This document shows, piece after piece, positions 26,970 through 33,584 of a stretch of 33,584 nucleotides of DNA; within the stretch, counting starts at the first letter, position 1; each line of letters begins with the position of its first letter. Location: assembly GCA_021159235.1 (NCBI GenBank), contig JAGGSF010000083.1:1-33584 (forward strand). Direction: 5' to 3'. A program made the translations under genes and the position numbers. The notes below the pieces were generated by a model that was not told the origin of the DNA, made no database searches, and was given only the letters and a program-made list of their open reading frames with translations. The stretch comes from Deltaproteobacteria bacterium (GTDB lineage: Bacteria; Campylobacterota_A; Desulfurellia; JAGGSF01).

Positions 26970-27634
26970 TAGGGAAATTATTTGTCATTGCCACACCGAT
27001 AGGAAATATGAAGGATATAACCCTGCGTGCGATTGATACTTTAAAAGATGTAGATGTCATCTTTGCAGAAAGACCCAGACATTCACTAAAATTATTTCAC
27101 CACTATGGAATAAAGAAACCCCTTTATCCATACAACGATAAAAACTGGCAGAGGCAGATAGAAACTGCCTTAAAATTGGTGAAAGACGGAAAAAATATTG
27201 CTCTAATCTCAGATGCCGGAACTCCCGCTATTCAAGACCCGGGCTACCGTATGGTTAATTACTTCCGCCAGAAAAATATAGGTGTTGTTCCCGTACCCGG
27301 CCCATGTGCTTTTGTATGTGCCCTGCAAGCCTCCGGCCTTCCCACCGACAGATTCGTATTCTTGGGTTTCCTTCCTCGCTCTTCAGAAAAAAAGAAAAAA
27401 ATATTAAAAACATACGGCTCTTTAAGTGCTACCTTAATCATCTATGAATCACCGTTGAGGGTGAAAAAAACATTAAACGATATAAAGGATTCGTTGGGAG
27501 AAAGAGAAGTGGTGATAGTCAGAGAACTGACAAAGGTTCACGAGGAATTTTTATTCGGCACACCTTCACAACTCATCCCAAAGTTAGAAAAGATAAAAGG
27601 GGAATGCGTAATTCTGGTAAAAAAAAGTGATTAA
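26966..27634 (+). CDS. rsmI: 16S rRNA (cytidine(1402)-2'-O)-methyltransferase
   Basis: LFVIATPIGNMKDITLRAIDTLKDVDVIFAE, ALISDAGTPAIQDPGYRMV, VPVPGPCAFVCALQASGLPTDRFVFLGFLPR, IIYESPLRVKKTLNDI. Confidence 0.95.
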   Translation: MIGKLFVIATPIGNMKDITLRAIDTLKDVDVIFAERPRHSLKLFHHYGIKKPLYPYNDKNWQRQIETALKLVKDGKNIALISDAGTPAIQDPGYRMVNYFRQKNIGVVPVPGPCAFVCALQASGLPTDRFVFLGFLPRSSEKKKKILKTYGSLSATLIIYESPLRVKKTLNDIKDSLGEREVVIVRELTKVHEEFLFGTPSQLIPKLEKIKGECVILVKKSD

Positions 27635-29087
27635 AAATATCATAAAGGGTGCAAAAACAATCGGTTTCTATACCATTCTAAGTAGAATAACGGGCTTTTT
27701 CAGAGACATTGTTATCGCCCATTTTTTTGGTGCTTCACCTCTAACCGACATATTTTTTGTCTCCTTTCGCATACCCAATACCTTCCGTGCATTCCTGGGT
27801 GAGGGAGCGATGAATGCCGCAGTAGTGCCTGTTTTATCCGAGCATAAAGAAGATGCAGAGGCAACAGGCAACCTTGTAGTAGTATTTTTCTCTATTTTTC
27901 TTGCCTTGACGGCAATAGGTATGCTCTTTCCTCAAATCTTCGCTTACATATTTGCTCCCGGTTTGTTAAAATATCCTCTACTCATAAAACTTATCCGCAT
28001 AAATTTTCCATATATACTTCTTATCGGTTTGGCCATCCTTTTCTCCGGTATGATGAATACATACAAACATTTCGGTATTCCTGCTTTTTCCCCTGTGCTT
28101 TTAAATGTAAGTCTTATCGCCTGCACTTATATTTTCTACAACTTCTTTCACATCCATATCTACGCATTATGCGCAGGCGTGCTGATAGGTGGACTGCTCC
28201 AGATGCTGTTTTGCATGGGAGGTGTATTTTACCTGCGTATCCCGGTGAAACTGTCCCTGTCTCTTAAACCTTCCACAAAAAAGATCTTTACATTATTGCT
28301 GCCCGCCTTAGGATCTATGACTGCTATTCAACTCTATTCTATATTCAGCACACTTATTGCCAGCCTTCTCGAAAAAGGTAGCATCTCTTATATCTGGTAT
28401 GCCGACCGTCTATTTCAGCTACCATTTGCCGTCCTTTCCATAAGCCTTTCTCAAGCTGCATTACCCTATCTTTCAGATATGAAAAAAAAGGAGATAAACA
28501 CCCACCTTTCTCGCCTGTTCCGCCTTATCACATTCATTGTTCCTCCCATCAGTGTTTTTCTTATAATATGGGGAGAGGATGTGGTAAGGATTGTATTCGT
28601 AAGAGGGGCGTTTACACCTTCCGATGCCCATAAGACTTACCTTGCCTTAGCTATGTTCATGATTGGTCTTTTGCCCTATTCCTATGTAAAACTCTTCTCA
28701 TCAACCTTCTATTCATTCAAAGATACAAAAACACCGATGAAGACAGCGGTTAAGACGGCAATCTTTTCCATCATCATGGCTTTCTTACTGGGTTTTACAC
28801 TGGGCTTCTGGGGATTGGCGCTGGCTTTCTCCTTGGGCGGTATAATGAATGCATTTCTACTATCACATCAGTTAAAAAAGAAAGTGGGAAAATTTGCAGG
28901 AAGGAAAGAACTGGGTCTTATCTGTGGCTCATTTGCCCTCTCTTTCCTATGTGCCTCTCTTGTCTGCTTTATTCTGTCTTTTCTCAACATCTCCTTCATT
29001 TTAAAAATAATCCTGGAATTCTCTCTATTCTTTTCTCTGGTCTTTATATTTATAGCGGTTTTTAAACTGCAAAGAGTGCATCTGTAA
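27627..29087 (+). CDS. murJ: lipid II flippase MurJ (MviN)
   Basis: LSRITGFFRDIVIAHFFGASPLTDIFFVSFRIPNTFRAFLGEGAMNAAVVPVLSEH, YADRLFQLPFAVLSISLSQAALPYLS, RGAFTPSDAHKTYLALAMF; multi-TM. Confidence 0.94.
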   Translation: MIKNIIKGAKTIGFYTILSRITGFFRDIVIAHFFGASPLTDIFFVSFRIPNTFRAFLGEGAMNAAVVPVLSEHKEDAEATGNLVVVFFSIFLALTAIGMLFPQIFAYIFAPGLLKYPLLIKLIRINFPYILLIGLAILFSGMMNTYKHFGIPAFSPVLLNVSLIACTYIFYNFFHIHIYALCAGVLIGGLLQMLFCMGGVFYLRIPVKLSLSLKPSTKKIFTLLLPALGSMTAIQLYSIFSTLIASLLEKGSISYIWYADRLFQLPFAVLSISLSQAALPYLSDMKKKEINTHLSRLFRLITFIVPPISVFLIIWGEDVVRIVFVRGAFTPSDAHKTYLALAMFMIGLLPYSYVKLFSSTFYSFKDTKTPMKTAVKTAIFSIIMAFLLGFTLGFWGLALAFSLGGIMNAFLLSHQLKKKVGKFAGRKELGLICGSFALSFLCASLVCFILSFLNISFILKIILEFSLFFSLVFIFIAVFKLQRVHL

Positions 29088-29964
29088 ACTGACGGGCATC
29101 AAATCCCCTTATATCCTCCAATTCCTGACCAATACCGATATATTTTACAGGAATATGAAGCTGTGATGCTATGGCCACGATGATACCCCCTTTTGATGTC
29201 CCATCCATCTTGGTAAGAACAATACCCGTTATCCCCAGCGCATTGTTGAATTCCCTTGCCTGTGAAATGGCATTCTGCCCGGTGGTTGCATCCAGAATGA
29301 GCAAGATCTCCTGAGGTGCGGAGGGAATAACCTTTTTAATTACCCTTTTCATCTTTTTCATCTCTTCCATGAGATTCTTTCTGGTATGCATTCTGCCCGC
29401 TGTATCCAATATGACCACATCAACATTCCTCGCATTAGCAGAACTCACCGCATCATAGGCTACGGCTGAAGGGTCACTGCCTTCTTTCTGTTTTATTACA
29501 GGAACATTTATCCTTTTAGCCCACTCTTCAAGTTGCTCTATAGCTGCCGCTCGAAATGTATCACATGCTCCCAGGAGCACACTTTTACCTCTTTCTGTAA
29601 ACAAAGAAGACAACTTGGCAATGGTAGTGGTCTTTCCTCCCCCATTTGTCCCTACCATCATAATTACAAACGGTTTTTCTCTCAATGCCAGGGGACTTTC
29701 TACCGTCTTCAAAATACTGTATGTCTTCTCTCTTAAGAACAACTCTGCATCTTTGGTTGTCTTTATGCTTTTGTTTTTAGAAAGCTCCTCTATCATCTCT
29801 TCTACTACATTTACACCGAAGTCTGCTTCAATCATAAGTTCTTCTATTTTCTCTATATATTCCTGATCTATCCTCTTCTCTTCTTCACCGAGTTTATGGA
29901 CTTCTTCTGTAAACTGTCTTCTGGTCTTAGTCAAGCTTTCTGCCAACCTTTTGAAAAATGTCAT
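29062..29964 (-). CDS. ftsY: signal recognition particle receptor FtsY
   Basis: MMVGTNGGGKTTTIAKLSSLF, LLGACDTFRAAAIEQLEEWA, VVILDTAGRMHTRKNLMEEMKKM, LVLDATTGQNA-like LILDATTGQNAISQAREF, GIVLTKMDGTSKGG, PVKYIGIGQELEDI. Confidence 0.96.
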   Translation of the reverse strand: MTFFKRLAESLTKTRRQFTEEVHKLGEEEKRIDQEYIEKIEELMIEADFGVNVVEEMIEELSKNKSIKTTKDAELFLREKTYSILKTVESPLALREKPFVIMMVGTNGGGKTTTIAKLSSLFTERGKSVLLGACDTFRAAAIEQLEEWAKRINVPVIKQKEGSDPSAVAYDAVSSANARNVDVVILDTAGRMHTRKNLMEEMKKMKRVIKKVIPSAPQEILLILDATTGQNAISQAREFNNALGITGIVLTKMDGTSKGGIIVAIASQLHIPVKYIGIGQELEDIRGFDARQFTDALFAV

Positions 29965-29982
29965 CTCATTCCTCTTTCTACA

Positions 29983-31167
29983 TTACCAGTTTTCATAGAT
30001 ATAACTTCTGTTGAGAGGAACAGTTCCCCTCAAACTGTTTGAAAAAACTATCTGATACACATTCAATTTCCCAACCTTAAAACTAACAGAAGCGGCATTA
30101 AGATAAAGCCTCCACATGTTTATGAATCTTTCATCAAACATCGTTTTAATCTTATCAATGTTGGATTCAAAACGTTTAATCCATTCATCCAATGTCTTTG
30201 CATAATTGGGGCGTAGATTCTCCACATCAATGATATAGAATCCCTCAACAGCCATATCCCTTAAGATATCAGATAAAACAGGTATATATCCACCGGGGAA
30301 TATATACTTTCTGGTCCAGGAATCCGTTGGTTCATACACATTGCGCGCTATGGTATGTAAAACACCGATAGCCTTATCCTCTAAAATTTCCCTTGCCTTT
30401 TTAAAAAATAAGCGAGAATACCTTTTCCCCACATGTTCAAACATTCCTATTGAAACAAACTTGTTAAACTTCCCCTTTACATCTCTATAATCTTTCAAAA
30501 GCACATCAGCTTTACCCTCAAGACACTCTTCTTTGATGCGCTTTTTCGCATATTCATACTGATTTTCAGAAATATTAACTCCTGTAGCCTTTACATTGAA
30601 TCTCTTTGCCGCATATATTATCATACCTCCCCATCCACAACCTACATCAATGAGCCTGTCACCATCTTTCAAATCCAGCTTTCTGCATATCAGTTCATAC
30701 TTGTTTTCCTGAGCTTTTTCCAGCGTATCATTTTCATTCTTAAAATAAGCACAGGAATAAGTCATACCTTCATCCAGCATAAGCCTGTAAAAATCGTTGC
30801 CCAGATCATAATGATGGGATATATTCTTTTTTGCCCTTTTTACTGTATTCAAGGTTTTTATATAGTTGAAGAGTATTTTCATCTTTGTTTTGTTTGAAAC
30901 TTTAAATTTTCGCGCATCTTCTTCATACTTTATACCTATAAGCTTTTGTAGGTCACCTTCTACAACAATGTTACCGTCCATGTAATTTTCGCCAAAGCCC
31001 AGCGAAAGACTATTCATAATATCCCTTATAACATTCGGCGATTTTATATGTATACGGATTTGAGGCCTGTCCCTGCCAAAGTTTACCCGTTCACCATCCC
31101 AGTATATCACCTCGCACGGCATCCTATCAGAAACACTGTTTAAAAATTCGTTCACTATGGTTTTCAT
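29983..31167 (-). CDS. cfa: cyclopropane-fatty-acyl-phospholipid synthase family methyltransferase
   Basis: HHYDLGNDFYRLMLDEGMTYSCAYFKNENDTLEKAQENKYELICRKLDLKDGDRLIDVGCGWGGMIIYAAKRF, GMFEHVGKRYSRLFFKKA, KYIFPGGYIPVLSDI. Confidence 0.94.
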   Translation of the reverse strand: MKTIVNEFLNSVSDRMPCEVIYWDGERVNFGRDRPQIRIHIKSPNVIRDIMNSLSLGFGENYMDGNIVVEGDLQKLIGIKYEEDARKFKVSNKTKMKILFNYIKTLNTVKRAKKNISHHYDLGNDFYRLMLDEGMTYSCAYFKNENDTLEKAQENKYELICRKLDLKDGDRLIDVGCGWGGMIIYAAKRFNVKATGVNISENQYEYAKKRIKEECLEGKADVLLKDYRDVKGKFNKFVSIGMFEHVGKRYSRLFFKKAREILEDKAIGVLHTIARNVYEPTDSWTRKYIFPGGYIPVLSDILRDMAVEGFYIIDVENLRPNYAKTLDEWIKRFESNIDKIKTMFDERFINMWRLYLNAASVSFKVGKLNVYQIVFSNSLRGTVPLNRSYIYENW

Positions 31168-31217
31168 AGTTCACCCCCAGGAAAATTTTATAACTTTAAT
31201 TTCCGGTGTGCAATAAG

Positions 31218-31223
31218 TATAAT
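31218..31223 (+). promoter_or_regulatory. consensus -10 box (TATAAT) immediately upstream of hemE
   Basis: TATAAT at 31218-31223, 9 nt before ATG 31233; -35 not convincing (TTTAAT with 17-nt spacing). Confidence 0.45.
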
Positions 31224-31232
31224 ACAAATTGG

Positions 31233-32210
31233 ATGAAGGCAATAATTGAACTTGTAAAAGGCAAAAATATTTCATACACACCTGTCTGGTTTATGCGTCA
31301 GGCGGGCAGATACCTCAGCTCCTACAGAAGAATAAGAAAAAGGTATACATTTCTGGAGATGTGTGAAACACCTGAGCTGGCAGCAGAAATTACATTGCAA
31401 CCTGTAAGAAAACTGAATGTAGATGCCGCCATAATATTTTCTGACATTCTGCTTCCCCTACGAGCAATGGGACTGAAGGTCTACTTTACTGAAAAAGGAC
31501 CATTTGTCTTTGGAGATGAAATTCACAGCATAGATATGGAAAAGATGTTATTTACAGGCAAAATCATGCGCATACTGAAGAAGGAGCTAACCGATAAAAC
31601 CCTCATCGGATTCTGTGGTGCACCGTTTACCCTGATGTCCTACATTATAGGTAAGGGAAGGCCTGACGAAAATCGTACAAAGTATCTGATGTACAACAGG
31701 AAGGAAGATTTCAAAAACAGATTAAATACAATTACAGATTCAATGATAGAGTATCTAAAATTGCAGATGGAAAGCGGTGCAGATATGCTGCAGATATTTG
31801 ACACCCAGGCCGGTATACTTTCGCCCTGCGATTGGAAGGAATTTGCCCTTCCATTTGTAAAAAAACTCATCACTCCTTTTAAAGGAAAAACACCCACCTC
31901 CTACTATGTAAATGGAATGAGCGGAATACTAAACATAGTGGAAGAAACAGGAGCAGATATCTTAAGCATAGATTGGAGAATTGATATCAAAAACTGTAAA
32001 AATTCAAACAAAACTGTTCAGGGAAATTTAGACCCATCGGCACTTTTAGCAGAAAAAACAATCATAGAAGAAAAGGCAACATACATTATGAAGATGATGG
32101 AAGGCAAAAGACACATCTTTAATTCAGGAGGCGGCATTCTTCCTCAAACCGACGAGGATAAGGTAAAATTCTTGGTGGATGTGGTACATGAATGGAAAAA
32201 AGAGCTATAG
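31233..32210 (+). CDS. hemE: uroporphyrinogen decarboxylase
   Basis: PVWFMRQAGRYLSSYR, DAAIIFSDILLPLRAMG, GFCGAPFTLMSYIIG, LQIFDTQAGILSP, GNLDPSALL, HIFNSGGGILPQT. ATG 31233 preferred over GTG 31206, which lies upstream of the -10 box. Confidence 0.95.
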   Translation: MKAIIELVKGKNISYTPVWFMRQAGRYLSSYRRIRKRYTFLEMCETPELAAEITLQPVRKLNVDAAIIFSDILLPLRAMGLKVYFTEKGPFVFGDEIHSIDMEKMLFTGKIMRILKKELTDKTLIGFCGAPFTLMSYIIGKGRPDENRTKYLMYNRKEDFKNRLNTITDSMIEYLKLQMESGADMLQIFDTQAGILSPCDWKEFALPFVKKLITPFKGKTPTSYYVNGMSGILNIVEETGADILSIDWRIDIKNCKNSNKTVQGNLDPSALLAEKTIIEEKATYIMKMMEGKRHIFNSGGGILPQTDEDKVKFLVDVVHEWKKEL

Positions 32211-33124
32211 TTCTACTTTCCTCAGGCAGTCCTAAGAATAAAAAAGAGATAAGGAAATTTCTGTTCAATCTGTTTTTTGACAGACATATCACTCCTCTTC
32301 CTTTAATGTTGAGACTTCCTGTCGCTATTTTTTTATCTTCAATGAGACTTCCAGAAGCCAGAAAACACTATGCACTCATCAAAGGTTCTCCTCTGATAGA
32401 GAATGTAAAGAAACAGGCAGATTTATTAAGACAGAGAATAAAGGATGATGTATTCATATGTATGAGATACAGCAGACCCAGGGCAAAAGAGGTGGTAAAA
32501 GAGATAAAAGAGAAGGACATAAGAAATGTAGTTCTGTTTCCATTGTATCCACATTATTCCAAAACCACGGTCGGTTCATCGGTAGATGATTTCCTGTATC
32601 AGATAAAAAAACAAAATCTCAATACAAATATAAGGGTTATTTCACACTGGCATAAGGAAAAAAGGTTTATCAACATCGTCAAAAACCTCATCTATGAAGA
32701 ATGGGGGAAAATGCCGGATGATTTAAAAGCCCATTCTATTATCATTTTTTCCGCTCATAGTTTGCCTCAAAAGATAGTAAGAAATGGAGACCCTTACCTT
32801 GGGGAGTTAAAAGACTGCATAAACCGGATAATGAAGGATACAGCATTAGACTATACACTCTCTTTCCAATCTAAGGCTACCCCTGTAAAATGGCTTGAAC
32901 CATCCACTGAAAAGGTTATAAAACAATCTATAAAGAAGGGGAAAAAGGCAATAATAATTGTTCCCATCAGTTTTGTTTCAGAACATATAGAAACATTGTT
33001 TGAAATAGATATAACGTATAGAGATTTAGCCCGCAGGGAGGGTGCAAGGTATTTTTCCCGCATCAAAACGGACTACATTTGTCCGGAATTTATAGATTTT
33101 ATGAAGGAGATGATAAATGATTAA
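32192..33124 (+). CDS. hemH: ferrochelatase family protein (protoporphyrin or coproporphyrin)
   Basis: HYALIKGSPLIENVKKQADLL, MRYSRPRAKEVVKEI, VVLFPLYPHYSKTTVGSSVDD, IIFSAHSLPQKIVRNGDPY, LSFQSKATPVKWLEPSTEKVI, IIVPISFVSEHIETLFEIDITY. Confidence 0.93.
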   Translation: MEKRAIVLLSSGSPKNKKEIRKFLFNLFFDRHITPLPLMLRLPVAIFLSSMRLPEARKHYALIKGSPLIENVKKQADLLRQRIKDDVFICMRYSRPRAKEVVKEIKEKDIRNVVLFPLYPHYSKTTVGSSVDDFLYQIKKQNLNTNIRVISHWHKEKRFINIVKNLIYEEWGKMPDDLKAHSIIIFSAHSLPQKIVRNGDPYLGELKDCINRIMKDTALDYTLSFQSKATPVKWLEPSTEKVIKQSIKKGKKAIIIVPISFVSEHIETLFEIDITYRDLARREGARYFSRIKTDYICPEFIDFMKEMIND

Positions 33125-33584
33125 AGCGGCGATTTTAGGAGGAGGACTTTCTGGATTATCTCTGGCTTTCGTTCTTAAAAAAGGTTTAAAGCAAAGGGGA
33201 ATAGATGCAGAGATAAAACTATTTGAAAAAGAGAAAACATTGGGAGGAACAATCGGCACAAAAAAGATAGATGGGTTCATCATTGAAAAGAGTGCCAACG
33301 GTTTCTTAGACAACAAACCATACACCGTAAAGCTGTGTGAAGATCTGAACATCCAAACCATCAAAAGCAATGAAAAGGCAAAGAAGAGGTACATATACAG
33401 CAAGGGGAAACTCCATCTTCTCCCCGAAAAACAATTTTTAATACTGCTTAAGGGTCTCATGTCACCGTTGGGAAGGCTGAGGTTTTTAGCGGAACCATTG
33501 ATAAAGCAAAGAATAGAAGATGAAACGGTAGCAGAATTTGTAATAAGAAGACTGGGCAAAGAGACACTGATAAAACTCATAGGT
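33117..33584 (+). CDS. protoporphyrinogen/coproporphyrinogen oxidase (HemG/HemY-like), 3'-truncated by the window edge
   Basis: Not in the supplied ORF track. ATG 33117 overlaps the hemH end; translation MIKAAILGGGLSGLSLAFVLKKGLKQRGIDAEIKLFEKEKTLGGTIGTKKIDGFIIEKSANGFLDNKPYTVKLCEDLNIQ... is the FAD-binding N-terminus of the PPOX family. Confidence 0.88.
   Translation, partial: MIKAAILGGGLSGLSLAFVLKKGLKQRGIDAEIKLFEKEKTLGGTIGTKKIDGFIIEKSANGFLDNKPYTVKLCEDLNIQTIKSNEKAKKRYIYSKGKLHLLPEKQFLILLKGLMSPLGRLRFLAEPLIKQRIEDETVAEFVIRRLGKETLIKLIG

Noticed and set aside
33026-33580. 184-aa - strand ORF at the right edge
   Set aside because: Opposite the hemH end and PPOX start, both of which have strong motifs; Ser/Phe/Leu-rich shadow translation.
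1-33584. CRISPR array, tRNA, rRNA or prophage
   Set aside because: No regularly spaced repeats, cloverleaf-type sequences, rRNA-like segments or phage genes noticed by eye; coding density leaves little room for them.

Overview
This is a compact, AT-rich bacterial chromosomal window with almost no non-coding DNA. It has two partial edge CDSs and about 32 complete CDSs in tightly overlapping operons. From left to right: (i) a + strand run with a 5'-truncated hypothetical ORF, a Lon-like protease that appears to lack a Walker A loop (LonC-like), aroC, aroK, a LysM-NlpC/P60 endopeptidase and ruvC. (ii) A long - strand biosynthetic operon, read lysC > cimA > accA > pheA > hisC-type aminotransferase > tyrA > cmk > ispH > IMPase > Na/Pi cotransporter. 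(iii) A divergent + strand run with an M29-like aminopeptidase, an archaeal/eukaryote-like GlcNAc-1-P transferase (GT4), a DUF218/YdcF/ElyC-like protein and a geranylgeranyl-reductase-family flavoprotein. This run ends in a 14-codon stub resembling the start of a UPF0282-type metallohydrolase. (iv) A convergent - strand catabolic island with IpdA/IpdB-like CoA-transferase-family subunits, MmgE/PrpD, PrpF and a PrpB-like lyase, preceded by htpX. (v) thyX-rsmI-murJ (+), convergent ftsY and cfa (-), and hemE-hemH-hemG/Y (+, the last cut by the window edge and absent from the supplied ORF track). No rRNA, tRNA, CRISPR, transposase or phage feature was recognised. The most interesting items are the archaeal-like GPT/DUF218/GGR cassette, the truncated gene stub at its end, the PrpB/PrpF/PrpD/IpdAB island with no citrate synthase and an apparently missing CoA-transferase glutamate, the P-loop-less Lon protease, and promoter signals suggesting leaderless first genes. 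All assignments come from reading motifs by eye; no search was run.
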